From positions 1-44,008 of IMG/VR virus record IMGVR_UViG_3300036781_000832: a DNA stretch of 44,008 nt; one strand, given 5' to 3'. This document shows positions 1-8,146 of the stretch, in pieces. Below the pieces are notes generated by a model, which was not told where the DNA came from, did not search any database, and worked only from the letters and a program-made list of their open reading frames with translations. Both the position numbers and the translations under genes were made by a program. The DNA is from a virus. Position 1 is the first letter of the stretch; each line of letters opens with the position of its first letter.

Positions 1-168
1 CTAAACCATCGCGGCGTCCGCGCCCGACCCGTTCCCTTCATCGACCCTGTCGCTCTCCGCAAGCGCGCCCTCGCCCTGCGCGGTCATTGCCGACAGCACG
101 GCGTCGAGTACCGCCTCAACGTGCTCCGGAACGGACAGGTGACAGCGAACGGGTGTCCGCACTGCCAT
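1..168 (-). CDS. Small hypothetical protein
   Basis: A 55-residue frame that begins 14 bases after the stop of the neighbouring 145-residue gene and ends in TAG at the window edge. It is acidic towards its C-terminus and has no membrane segment or recognised motif. The chosen ATG has only a GGG run directly before it, so its ribosome site is poor. An earlier in-frame ATG at 288 would give 95 residues but overlaps the upstream gene by about 100 bases and looks like a shadow there. It may be the last gene of the late leftward transcript. Reality of the gene is uncertain. Confidence 0.3.
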   Translation of the reverse strand: MAVRTPVRCHLSVPEHVEAVLDAVLSAMTAQGEGALAESDRVDEGNGSGADAAMV

Positions 169-182
169 CCCTGCTTTCGCCG

Positions 183-620
183 TTAAGCCGCCCGCCTCGT
201 GCACGGCCAGCCGCGCGCCCCGCTCTTTCGCTCCGCTCGCGGAAGCGTCCGGGCGCAGTAGCCCCAGTTCCGCCCACAGTCCGGGCATCCCCGAACAGCG
301 TACGGGTCTGGAGTTGGTGACGGATCAACAATGGGGAGGTTCGCCGGCGGCTTCATCGGGTCCGGCGGCATCTTCCGCACCAGGCTATCCCGGTGGCAGG
401 CCACCCAGCGCTCCACCATGCGCTCGATCGTCATGACGTTGAAGACCCGCATGGGGCGCCACTGGCTCGGCCCGTAGATCCAGATCAGCTCGTAGTGGAC
501 GCCGGGCACGCCCTGGACCATGCGCGCCCGAGCGAAGGCCTTGCCGTACGGCGTCAGCCTCGCCTCGTAGCCGTAGGCGTAGTGCTTCCAGAAGACGAGG
601 GCGGTGTCGGCGCGAGACAT
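183..620 (-). CDS. Hypothetical phage protein, 145 aa
   Basis: The N-terminal 95 residues look like a folded, aromatic-rich domain (several Trp, Tyr and Arg). A proline-rich linker follows, then a short segment with CPDC and a further Cys that could bind a metal. AAGG stands eight bases before the ATG. It lies downstream of the acyltransferase at the far end of the late leftward genes, where phages often keep accessory genes. I do not recognise the family. The basic, low-quality tail after about residue 120 makes the exact C-terminus less convincing than the N-terminal domain. Confidence 0.6.
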   Translation of the reverse strand: MSRADTALVFWKHYAYGYEARLTPYGKAFARARMVQGVPGVHYELIWIYGPSQWRPMRVFNVMTIERMVERWVACHRDSLVRKMPPDPMKPPANLPIVDPSPTPDPYAVRGCPDCGRNWGYCARTLPRAERKSGARGWPCTRRAA

Positions 621-765
621 GCGACCGACCTTACGCGGGCGCAGTCTCAGAAATATGGACGGTACGGGGGTGAGAGGGGAGGTTTGCGCGGCAAGCGGCT
701 GGTGGCCCCAGGGTTTGACCTGGTCAGGTCTGAGTGACGGATGGCCGATGGATACTGCGATAGCG
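621..765. other. Intergenic stretch with a short inverted repeat
   Basis: No gene is supported here. At 717-730 there is a hairpin with 6-base arms (GACCTG/CAGGTC) and a two-base loop. On the minus strand it is not followed by a T tract, so I do not call it a terminator. Confidence 0.4.
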
Positions 766-1953
766 TCAGCTGAGCCGCCGAGATACCTGAACCTTGCAAA
801 TTGGCTCCCGGTGGCGGCTTAAAGGCTGAGTTATCCATCTTCCGAAGCCGATCGCAGATTGATCCACAATCGTGTTGAATATGGTCGCAAGGAACAATGA
901 AACTGGGATCGTAGCTGTCAAGGCCGCGGATACAGCAACGCTCCTGACGGACCCGTGGGCTATCAGAGAATTGAATATGTAACAGCCGACTACCGCGATC
1001 ACGGGCACGTGAACTAAGTAAAACGAGAACGATATCCGGCCAAGAAACTGGGCGACCCGAGACTCAAGGGCATATACCAGTGATCCTGACCTGATTGCAT
1101 AAAAAACCATGGCGCCGGCTATAACGCTGAATAACTCGGCCCGAGATCGATCCGGTAACGGGACGAATTTCAAGGGGTAGAACATCGTCGAGCCATCATA
1201 AGTCGCAAGATAGATGCCCGCCAAGATAAGCATCCAACGGGTGGCACGAAGACGTGCCCTCGGAAGAGAATCAACATGGGCGCCAAGTAGGAACCCCACG
1301 TAGTAGGGCCAGAAGTCGGGAGACAGCCACACCGTTAGCGCAACATATCCAGCGGCCGCGATGGGCCACCAAGCATGGCGAAGTGCGAAGAGGCTGTATG
1401 CAAAGATCAGCATCGACCCGAAAAACTCAACCTTCATTGTCCAGAGCACAGTATTGAAAAGGCTGCTTCCAAGAAGCACCGAGCCATAGGTCGCGTCGCG
1501 CAAAGCATCGGCGAAATTAACATCCGGAAATGCTCGGCCCGCTGCCCACACAGAGTGAGTTACCCTCGCGGTATCGCCGATAGCGTAAAGACCTAACTTT
1601 CCGAGGCCGAAAACCAGCATTACTGTGGCGAAAACAGGTATGCCAAGGCGGAAATACCTTCGGGCTGCCTGAGCCCATATGATCGAAGAATCGCCTGTCT
1701 TCCGATACTTCTTCGTCAAAACATATCCACTTAGGACGAAGAAGATGCTTACCGGGAAACTCCCGCTCCAAAGGACCGATAAGATGGGCAGCGAAAGAAT
1801 CCCCTCAGCTAGCCCACCAGTCGCACCCTCACCGGCCACCCATGGGAACAAGTGCGTGAAGCCGAGCGGGTAAAAGGTCAGGAAGAAATGCGCAAGAAAA
1901 ACGTTGAAAGCCGCAAGCCCCCGTAGTCCCTCGGCAGAGATGTCCTTGCTCAT
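766..1953 (-). CDS. Membrane acyltransferase (acyltransferase-3 / OafA type)
   Basis: A 395-residue polytopic membrane protein. It opens with the family pattern EGLRGLAAFNVFLAHF, whose His in the first membrane helix is the usual catalytic histidine. VLSGYVLTKKYRK near residue 75 matches the conserved loop after helix 2. About ten hydrophobic segments follow, which is the usual length and topology for enzymes that O-acetylate surface polysaccharide. AGGAGGAAGC precedes the ATG. The gene is clearly more AT-rich than its neighbours and sits alone downstream of the tail-fibre genes, so it is probably a lysogenic-conversion cargo gene that modifies the host O-antigen and blocks adsorption of related phages. 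The substrate is inferred from the family and context. Confidence 0.9.
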   Translation of the reverse strand: MSKDISAEGLRGLAAFNVFLAHFFLTFYPLGFTHLFPWVAGEGATGGLAEGILSLPILSVLWSGSFPVSIFFVLSGYVLTKKYRKTGDSSIIWAQAARRYFRLGIPVFATVMLVFGLGKLGLYAIGDTARVTHSVWAAGRAFPDVNFADALRDATYGSVLLGSSLFNTVLWTMKVEFFGSMLIFAYSLFALRHAWWPIAAAGYVALTVWLSPDFWPYYVGFLLGAHVDSLPRARLRATRWMLILAGIYLATYDGSTMFYPLKFVPLPDRSRAELFSVIAGAMVFYAIRSGSLVYALESRVAQFLGRISFSFYLVHVPVIAVVGCYIFNSLIAHGSVRSVAVSAALTATIPVSLFLATIFNTIVDQSAIGFGRWITQPLSRHREPICKVQVSRRLS

Positions 1954-2010
1954 GCTTCCTCCTATCTAGTCCCCTATCCTACCGGATGATTGGACGCCTC
2001 GTGGTAGCAA

Positions 2011-2430
2011 TTATTCACTTGGCGCCGCAGGCCATTCAACATTCACAGGGAATCCGGGCTGCTTTGGCACGTCACGGAGAGCCTGTCGGTAGTCGAGCCA
2101 TGACCGATATGCGCCTTCCGATAGGAAGGTCGGTCCGCCAACAGCGACCTGATCGCGATGCCTCAGCATCACCCAATCTGACTCGTCGAGAAGGGTGAAA
2201 CGCTTCCGCCGAACGTCTGCCTCAGTCGGCTGCGGCGGCAAGGCCGCCGCGAAGGTCCAGCCACCATCGTCACCTTGGACAGCGGTCCAATTTTGCTCCG
2301 GCTGGGGGTCAAGGGATGGGTCGACAGCAGCCCAAACCCCAAAATCACCGAAGTAATAGGTGATGTAGTGCCCATCATCAGCCGTGAATAACTCGAATAT
2401 CAACCCGTCCTGGATGCGAGCAAATTTCAT
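2011..2430 (-). CDS. Tail fibre assembly protein-like chaperone
   Basis: A 139-residue protein. Its C-terminal third (RRKRFTLLDESDWVMLRHRD, then YRSWLDYRQALRDVP) matches the pattern of Tfa/XkdW-type tail fibre assembly proteins, which fold or cap the distal end of fibres. The start is fixed by the TAATG junction with the fibre gene: the fibre stop codon shares one base with this ATG. A longer start five codons upstream lies inside the fibre gene and is less likely. The position directly after the fibre gene is the classic one for a fibre chaperone. Confidence 0.8.
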   Translation of the reverse strand: MKFARIQDGLIFELFTADDGHYITYYFGDFGVWAAVDPSLDPQPEQNWTAVQGDDGGWTFAAALPPQPTEADVRRKRFTLLDESDWVMLRHRDQVAVGGPTFLSEGAYRSWLDYRQALRDVPKQPGFPVNVEWPAAPSE

Positions 2431-3449
2431 TATGTGAACTCCCATACGCCGAGTTTGCCGGCTTTCCCGTTGCCTCCAGCGCGCCCCGTACCGCCGGATA
2501 ACGAGAGTGCGCCAGATCCGCCAGACCCTGCGGTGATGCCGGGATTACCCGCTGATGTGATTCCGACGATCGGATTCGCTCCAGGTCCTAACGCCGACGC
2601 GCCTCCGGGACCCGAAATGCCCGTGCCGCTACTTCCTGTGAAGCCATAGCCCCCATTGGAACCATTAGCCACATTAATGTTGCCGCCAGTACCAGCGGCC
2701 CCGCCAGCACCGTATCCGGCAAGACCTGGGAATGTGCCGAATACTATGTTCGAGAGACCGCCGCCGCCGCCCGGCGCGGACATGAGGCTCCCAAAGGATG
2801 ACGCACCGCCGTTGCTGCCAGCAGCATTCACCGACCCGACGCCACCTGCACCGATCACGATGATCGCGCCATCGAAATCCTCATCGAACAAGCCTTCCGA
2901 ATACCCGCCGCCGCCGCCGCCTGCACCGAAGGAAACACTCGTGGAATTGACACCGGCCGAACCCCCGCCAGCACCAGCACCGCCCACTATCTTAGCGATG
3001 ATGAACCTGGTTCCAGGTCTCTTGTTGTAGGTGTATGTACCCGCAACGTCGAATATCTGAGGGGGTCCAAGAAGGCGCCCGGTCGTCGCCTCATCGAACT
3101 CATCGCGCGTAACGGACCACAATCCCCAGTCGTTCGAACTGCCGGCAGCGCCAGGCTGCTTGTTCGTATTCGGGCGCTTCGAGTAGTACGTTTCGAAGGC
3201 GCACTGCACGTACGCGCCCTGGGGGTAGTCTTCGGTCGCCGACCACTCGGGCAAACCGCGCTGCAGGAAGTAGCGCGTGGCCCGATCGATGCGGCGAAAC
3301 AGACCGTTCATCCACTCCATCGGCGGAAGCCCGCCCGTCTGGTCGAACGCGATGCCCCAGCCGCGAAGGATGTCAGGGAAATCCAGCACCTCGCCCGCGA
3401 GGGCGCTTTCCGCCGTGACCAGTTCGTCGGGGCGGTCATAAATCGTCAT
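2430..3449 (-). CDS. Tail fibre protein with glycine-rich tip
   Basis: A 339-residue protein. The first 110 residues form the baseplate-attachment part (WMNGLFRRIDRATRYFLQRG, PEWSATEDYPQGAYVQ), a pattern common at the N-terminus of short phage fibres. From about residue 150 it becomes extremely glycine-rich (runs of GGGGG and many GAGG/GGSG motifs) and ends in GVWEFT. This resembles the polyglycine-helix receptor-binding domains of some fibre adhesins. It overlaps the upstream gene by ATGA and the chaperone downstream by one base. It probably determines host receptor specificity. Confidence 0.85.
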   Translation of the reverse strand: MTIYDRPDELVTAESALAGEVLDFPDILRGWGIAFDQTGGLPPMEWMNGLFRRIDRATRYFLQRGLPEWSATEDYPQGAYVQCAFETYYSKRPNTNKQPGAAGSSNDWGLWSVTRDEFDEATTGRLLGPPQIFDVAGTYTYNKRPGTRFIIAKIVGGAGAGGGSAGVNSTSVSFGAGGGGGGYSEGLFDEDFDGAIIVIGAGGVGSVNAAGSNGGASSFGSLMSAPGGGGGLSNIVFGTFPGLAGYGAGGAAGTGGNINVANGSNGGYGFTGSSGTGISGPGGASALGPGANPIVGITSAGNPGITAGSGGSGALSLSGGTGRAGGNGKAGKLGVWEFT

Positions 3450-4099
3450 AGGAACCTCGCAAATTTTCCGCTGTTGAAGCCGCGTGCACCTGGCACGCCG
3501 TAGAAACCAAAGGGCGCAACGTTCGCGACGAGAACGAACCGAACACGAACACCCGCGGGACGGGGGAGGATGTCGAGCTTCGTGATGGCGTAGCGCTTGA
3601 AATCGGTAAGGCCTTCTTCCCGAACGACCACCGTGAAGCTCATGTCGTACTGGTCATAAGCGTCGGCGGTGCCCTCGAAGATGAAATCGAGCGCGTCCTC
3701 GATGTTCGGCATCGTGCCGGTCATGTAGTTGCGCGTGACCCGGCAGCGGATCAGGAAACGGTAGTCGTCATCGTTCAGCACGACGGAATCAGCGATGGGG
3801 TCGCCCAACCGATACCACTTGCCGCCACCATCGCCGCTCAGGCTGAAACCCTTGGCTCCCTCAGCCCCCTCGAAGCCAAAAAGGCCGCGAGGGGTGATCT
3901 CGGGGAGCACGCGGGACTGGCCGACGTGCTTGCCGACGAGGTCGAGGTTGACGCCGACGGCCGTGTCGATATCGAGCACACTTCGCAGCGCCGCCAGCCC
4001 TGTCCAGGCATCCGCGAAACTGGACGCCATAAGGTTGGCCGTGGCGGACGCCCGCGGCTTCCCCCGGTACTGCCAGATGAGAAGGTCCCGGTAGCTCAT
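3446..4099 (-). CDS. DUF2612-type baseplate protein
   Basis: A 217-residue protein with the DUF2612 layout: an N-terminal region on subunit count and dimensions (LDLVGKHVGQSR), a middle NDDDYRFLIRCRVTRNYMTGTMPNIEDALDFIF segment and a C-terminal PAGVRVRF. It sits exactly where P2-like phages carry gene I, after the gpJ-like protein and before the fibre, so it probably joins the fibre to the outer baseplate. ATGA overlaps at both ends support tight co-translation. Confidence 0.85.
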   Translation of the reverse strand: MSYRDLLIWQYRGKPRASATANLMASSFADAWTGLAALRSVLDIDTAVGVNLDLVGKHVGQSRVLPEITPRGLFGFEGAEGAKGFSLSGDGGGKWYRLGDPIADSVVLNDDDYRFLIRCRVTRNYMTGTMPNIEDALDFIFEGTADAYDQYDMSFTVVVREEGLTDFKRYAITKLDILPRPAGVRVRFVLVANVAPFGFYGVPGARGFNSGKFARFL

Positions 4100-5241
4100 G
4101 GCGCGATCACCACCTCGATATCCTCGGCAGCGAAGCGCGCGAGACTACGGGCGTCCACATCGATGTTGTCGATGCCCAGGTCACCGCCAACGACACCGAT
4201 CAACAACTCCTGCACCCAAAAGCCGGGCACCGTGTTGATCGGTGTGTAGAGGCGGGTCAGCAGCACGTCCTCGCCAATCTGGAACTGCAACGCTGCGAGC
4301 GCCGCCTGGATACCATCGACATCAATGGCGGTGAAATTCGCCACGCGCTTCACCGTAACCCTGGCGGCGCCGGAGACTATCGCGGGGCGGTCGAAGCGGA
4401 TCGGTCGAGTTCCTGCCCGCACCGGGACGTTGACCACCACCTCGCCGCGCATGTTCGTGCCTGCGGGCTTGTTCTGCCGGATCACGGTCGCAATGGCCAT
4501 GTCGTCGCCACCATCCACCACCACGTTTATGCCGTGCGCGGGAACGCCATCGGCATCGACCTCGTCGGTGTAGTTTTCCAGGCAAACCACCTGGCGAACG
4601 TCCGGCAGCTCAGCCACCTTAGCCTCAATGGCTTCTTCGCTGGCAGTCGCCGGGCGGGACCGGCTCCGGAAGAAGCGAGCGCGGAGCCGAGGGTCCGTCT
4701 CTTCCTCCGCGCCAACCTCGGCGGGGCCGAGGGTTGTTGCAGCCTGCCATCCCAGCACGACCGTCTGGATTACCAGCACGGTGTCGGCAGGAACGTCGAA
4801 GGCGCCGAGATCTTCGCTACGCAAGTCCACTCGTGCCGAGCCGTCGCCGTTCAACGTTGCCGACGACACGGAACGCCAGCGGATGCTGTTCGCGTCTGCG
4901 ACGACTGCGCCCGCCGGAATAATGGCGCCTGGACGGCCACTGAGGATCACATCCCGCAAGTAGCTGTAGCTGGCCAGCCGTCTCTGAAGACCAGCGTACG
5001 CCGCGCGCTGCTCGAGCCAAACCCCCTTCGCGTAATCCGGGTCCAGCGAGTTGTAAATGTCTTCGCCCAGTTCCTCGAGGTCGGTCCGAATCTGGCCGAT
5101 GAGGCCCACCATCTGGCCGTCGGGGCTATCCGGATCGAGGTTGATGTCGGCGCCGTAGATACCTTGCAGGCCGCTGTTGAGCTTCGCCACGATGGCGTCC
5201 AACCGTTCGGCGACGTAGCCGGCCGCCGTTACTTGTCCCAT
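4096..5241 (-). CDS. Baseplate J-like protein (wedge)
   Basis: A 381-residue protein. It matches the gpJ/gp6-like baseplate family: DINLDPDSPDGQMVGLIGQI and the LEQRAAYAGLQRRLAS region at the N-terminus, a PAGTxV-type domain (GAIIPAGAVVADANSIRW) and the later EETDPRLRARFFRSRSRPATASEEAI segment. The ATG at 5241 lies two bases after the stop of the gp25-like gene. The upstream extension to 5442 is Arg/His-rich and a shadow of that gene. In contractile tails this protein forms the wedge ring around the hub. Confidence 0.92.
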   Translation of the reverse strand: MGQVTAAGYVAERLDAIVAKLNSGLQGIYGADINLDPDSPDGQMVGLIGQIRTDLEELGEDIYNSLDPDYAKGVWLEQRAAYAGLQRRLASYSYLRDVILSGRPGAIIPAGAVVADANSIRWRSVSSATLNGDGSARVDLRSEDLGAFDVPADTVLVIQTVVLGWQAATTLGPAEVGAEEETDPRLRARFFRSRSRPATASEEAIEAKVAELPDVRQVVCLENYTDEVDADGVPAHGINVVVDGGDDMAIATVIRQNKPAGTNMRGEVVVNVPVRAGTRPIRFDRPAIVSGAARVTVKRVANFTAIDVDGIQAALAALQFQIGEDVLLTRLYTPINTVPGFWVQELLIGVVGGDLGIDNIDVDARSLARFAAEDIEVVIAP

Positions 5242-5243
5242 GG

Positions 5244-5597
5244 TCAGGCTCCGGTGCTGATCGTCGACTCGACGCCGTAGATATCGATGATCGTGGTGGT
5301 GATGGTCAGGCGCCGCGTGGCCGAGTCGGCGGCCATAGCGAACGCGGTGATCTTGCTGACGCCGTCGGTTTGAAGGATTTGCGCCTTCACCGCGCGCTCC
5401 ACACGCGCCAGGTCTGTGGGCCGCTCCATGAGGTCGAACCACGGAAGACCGTGGGTCAGGTCGAGGAACCAGTCACCTTCCAGGGAGCGGAGCCGCGTCA
5501 GCACGCGCTGGGCGACCGACTCCGTGCGATCGGCGTAACTCGCGCGCCCTGCCCCGAAGGTCCAGTCTCCGTTTTCATCGATGCGTCGGACCCTCAT
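5244..5597 (-). CDS. gp25-like baseplate wedge / sheath initiator
   Basis: A 117-residue protein. The pattern YADRTESVAQRVLTRLRSLEGDWFLDLTHGLPW is that of the GPW/gp25 fold in phages with compact baseplates. This small protein nucleates sheath polymerisation at the baseplate. It overlaps the spike gene by ATGA and is followed two bases later by the gpJ-like gene, the standard wedge order. Length is normal for the family. Confidence 0.85.
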   Translation of the reverse strand: MRVRRIDENGDWTFGAGRASYADRTESVAQRVLTRLRSLEGDWFLDLTHGLPWFDLMERPTDLARVERAVKAQILQTDGVSKITAFAMAADSATRRLTITTTIIDIYGVESTISTGA

Positions 5598-6238
5598 TGT
5601 TCCGGCTCTCCGGACAGCGACGAGCCGGCCTGAACGCCGGTCGTCAGGTGGTGTTCCAGGCTCACGCCATCGGCAACCACGTCACCGGTGCCAGTGATTC
5701 CGCCGGCGTACTCGATGGGGCAATCGACAACCAGCTTCGTTCCGCCGATCCGGACGACGCCGGCAGCGTCGATCTTCAGGTAGGCCGATCCGTCGAGCTT
5801 GCGCAGGGCGACGGCCCCCATCTCGAACCCGGGGATCACCTTCGGCTGTGACGAGATTCCAACCTGCGCGGTAGCGTCGGAAAGATCATGAATGCGGTAG
5901 TCCAATGGCTCCGAGGGGTTGCCTGAAAACCACCATCCGTCAATGCAGCGATCGTTGAACACCAGCTGGCACTCGTCCCCCTCGCTGACGGGAAAGGTGA
6001 GCACGAAGCCACCGCCACGGGGAAACGCCACGGGGACGTCCTGAAGCACCGGCAGGTTCTGCGTCGTCCCGTCGATCATCACCTGCCTAATCAGCGGTTG
6101 CACGGTCGCCGTCTGCGCCTCGGGGTTGAAGCTGACGATGACGCCGGGAAGCGCCACACGCAGCCGCTTCGAGGCCTCGTCGGCGAACGCACCCGCGGCG
6201 GCACCCATGCTCGCGTTGTCCCACTCGTTATTCGCCAT
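5594..6238 (-). CDS. Membrane-puncturing spike protein (Gp138 / gpV type)
   Basis: A 214-residue protein with the N-terminal OB-fold pattern of Gp138-type spikes (LRVALPGVIVSFNPEAQTAT, VQPLIRQVM, VPVAFPRGGGFVLTFPVSEGDECQLVF). A repetitive beta region follows (GVVRIGGTKLVVDCPIEYAGGITGTGDVVADGVSLEHH). The repeats with the HH pair near the end resemble the beta-helix and metal-binding tip of tail spikes. It pierces the outer membrane when the sheath contracts. It overlaps the hub gene by 11 bases. Confidence 0.88.
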   Translation of the reverse strand: MANNEWDNASMGAAAGAFADEASKRLRVALPGVIVSFNPEAQTATVQPLIRQVMIDGTTQNLPVLQDVPVAFPRGGGFVLTFPVSEGDECQLVFNDRCIDGWWFSGNPSEPLDYRIHDLSDATAQVGISSQPKVIPGFEMGAVALRKLDGSAYLKIDAAGVVRIGGTKLVVDCPIEYAGGITGTGDVVADGVSLEHHLTTGVQAGSSLSGEPEQ

Positions 6239-7061
6239 CGCGCTTCACCTCCTGGAAGGCCCCGCCCACGCAGGTCACCTTGCTGAACCAGTCGCTTCCC
6301 ATCAGGTCGCCGCTGTATTCGATGGTCGTCACCTTGAACACGCCGTTGTAGGCGGTGACGATGGAGTCAACCTTGACCAAGCCGCCGATACGGAGGTCGG
6401 GGTTGATCAGGGAGGTCACCTCGAGGCCGTCATCGGTAGCCTCGGGGGAGCCGATCATCCCGGTACTTTCCGAGAGCAGGACCGCCTCGTCGGCAAGCAC
6501 CTGTTTCGCCGGCAGCATCACCAATTGGCCGTCTTGAATGGACCAGTCAGCCTGGTGGTTGGCGGCGAGCGCCGTGAGGTGATCTCGCGTGTTGCCGGAT
6601 AGGATTTTCCCGCGCGGAAGAGCCCGCTTTGTCGCAAAGCCCGATGACCCGGTGGCCACACCCGGCATCGTCTTGGCCAGTTCACCGAAGACCTGTTGAT
6701 CCGTGGCGCCCGCTGCGATCGACATCGACACGTTCGCGCCTCGGTACGCGGTGTCGCCGTCGCCGCATTCCAGTTCCGCGATGATGTCTAGGTTGTCGCG
6801 GACCGCCGATGCACGAATGATGTCGCCCACGAATATCTGCCGCAGCTCGCTGTAGCCCGCGAAGAGCCTGGCCCGGTTGTACTGCTTGCTGACCAGCAGG
6901 TTGAGGTGCTGCCGCGAGAGGTTCCAGATGCGAATCTTCCCCGGGTTCGGCTTCGGGTCGCTCGTCTTCTTGATGTTCCAGGCCACGCGGAGGCTATCGA
7001 TGGCGATGCCGTCCGTGCTGGAACCAAGCTCCAGCCGGAATTGCCTGCCGAACTGCTTCAT
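6228..7061 (-). CDS. Baseplate hub protein (gp27/gpD-like)
   Basis: A 277-residue protein. The N-terminal beta-rich part (LRVAWNIKKTSDPKPNPGKIRIWNLS) and the SGNTRDHLTALAANHQADWSIQDGQLVML segment are typical of phage hub proteins that cap the tube and hold the spike. It lies between the baseplate plug and the spike gene, overlapping both by a few bases. The family assignment is by pattern and gene order. Confidence 0.8.
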   Translation of the reverse strand: MKQFGRQFRLELGSSTDGIAIDSLRVAWNIKKTSDPKPNPGKIRIWNLSRQHLNLLVSKQYNRARLFAGYSELRQIFVGDIIRASAVRDNLDIIAELECGDGDTAYRGANVSMSIAAGATDQQVFGELAKTMPGVATGSSGFATKRALPRGKILSGNTRDHLTALAANHQADWSIQDGQLVMLPAKQVLADEAVLLSESTGMIGSPEATDDGLEVTSLINPDLRIGGLVKVDSIVTAYNGVFKVTTIEYSGDLMGSDWFSKVTCVGGAFQEVKRDGE

Positions 7062-7375
7062 GCCGGCACCTCATCCTTCAGTGCAACGTACAGGAGGCAA
7101 CGCGTGCCGAGGTCGGTTTGCACCATCGGGTCCAGCTCCACTCCGCTCTCGTCCGTGAGCCAGAAGAAATACGGCACCGGCGAGCGCCACAGGATCGGCA
7201 CGCCGACCACGAGCGCGACACCCTGCACGACCCATCCGTCCTTCGTGACGCTGTAGATATCCATGCCCCAGTGCTGGGCCACGGAGTTCCAGCGCAGCGT
7301 GAGGCGCAACGTCTCGTCGCCGACGTCGAAGGTCTGCTCCTGAAGCGCGGTTAGGTCGGTTGGGATAAGCCACAT
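7058..7375 (-). CDS. Baseplate plug-type protein
   Basis: A 105-residue, beta-rich protein. The pattern LTLRWNSVAQHWGMDIYSV followed by GVALVVGVPIL and a short C-terminal strand is common in small proteins encoded next to the hub in DUF3277/DUF3383-type contractile phages, where they are called baseplate plug proteins. It overlaps its upstream neighbour by one base and the hub gene by ATGA. The specific structural role is inferred from this gene order. Confidence 0.72.
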   Translation of the reverse strand: MWLIPTDLTALQEQTFDVGDETLRLTLRWNSVAQHWGMDIYSVTKDGWVVQGVALVVGVPILWRSPVPYFFWLTDESGVELDPMVQTDLGTRCLLYVALKDEVPA

Positions 7376-8145
7376 CAGAACAGCCCTCCCACCTTCTTGA
7401 GCAGTGACTGCCGTTTTTCCCCAGCATCCTCCGGCGAGGTCTTTCCCTTCTGGGATTTGGCCTCGCCCTGGGCGGATGTCCTGCCCTTCTTCTTCGCCGG
7501 CAGCGAAACGCCCTTCACGGTCTTTGTCTGCACGATGAACAGTTCGCGCAGCGTCACGACCAACTCGGCCGATCCATCGACCGTTTGGCGCGCAGCGAGC
7601 GAGATGATCAGCATGTCGCTGTAAAGCTGCAGGCCCGTCTGCACCTCGATGGTGCCCCCGCTCTTCTGCAGGGCCTTCAGCTGGCCGTACACGCGCGCAA
7701 GTCGGTCATCGCTGGGCGACACGTCCGATCCGCCGGTGTCGCCACCGGGAAGCCAGTCGGCAATGGCGCGCGCCGCGCTCTGGGCCTTGTACTGAAGGAT
7801 CCGCGCTTGGTCGACGTAGGAACTGAGTTCCCGCTGCGCCCGCACCAGCGTTTGCGGCGTGAACGCGGCCACTGGCCCCGGAAGGTCTGCCCTGTCGATC
7901 AAGGCGTCCGCCTGACCGATCAGGGAATCGTCCGCAGGGATTGCCGACAGGATCGGCGGCTCGTAGTCCACGATGATGCCCGCCACCGTAACCTGCTGCG
8001 GATCGATGACCGCGTGGTCGGCGACAAGAGCCCCGGATTCCACCGGGTTCTCCGTTACCGCCAGGTCCGACTGGTGCGTCTCCTCCGTCACCGCGTCCAG
8101 GGTGATGGTGCCGATCCGTCGGCTGCTTAGGGTCGTCGTCGCCAT
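7375..8145 (-). CDS. Dit-like baseplate/tail protein
   Basis: A 256-residue protein. The N-terminal half (GTITLDAVTEETHQSDLAVT, NPVESGALVADHAVIDPQQV) matches the Dit-like N-terminal domain that organises the tube-baseplate junction. The C-terminal part is Lys/Ser-rich (PAKKKGRTSAQGEAKSQKGK) and probably disordered. The ATG at 8145 comes one base after the tape-measure stop. An upstream start at 8196 would run back into the tape-measure gene. Position between tape measure and plug fits. Confidence 0.8.
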   Translation of the reverse strand: MATTTLSSRRIGTITLDAVTEETHQSDLAVTENPVESGALVADHAVIDPQQVTVAGIIVDYEPPILSAIPADDSLIGQADALIDRADLPGPVAAFTPQTLVRAQRELSSYVDQARILQYKAQSAARAIADWLPGGDTGGSDVSPSDDRLARVYGQLKALQKSGGTIEVQTGLQLYSDMLIISLAARQTVDGSAELVVTLRELFIVQTKTVKGVSLPAKKKGRTSAQGEAKSQKGKTSPEDAGEKRQSLLKKVGGLF

Positions 8146-8146
8146 A

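Noticed and set aside
717-730. Hairpin GACCTG/CAGGTC as terminator or att site
   Set aside because: No T tract on the minus strand and no second copy seen in the window to support an attachment core.
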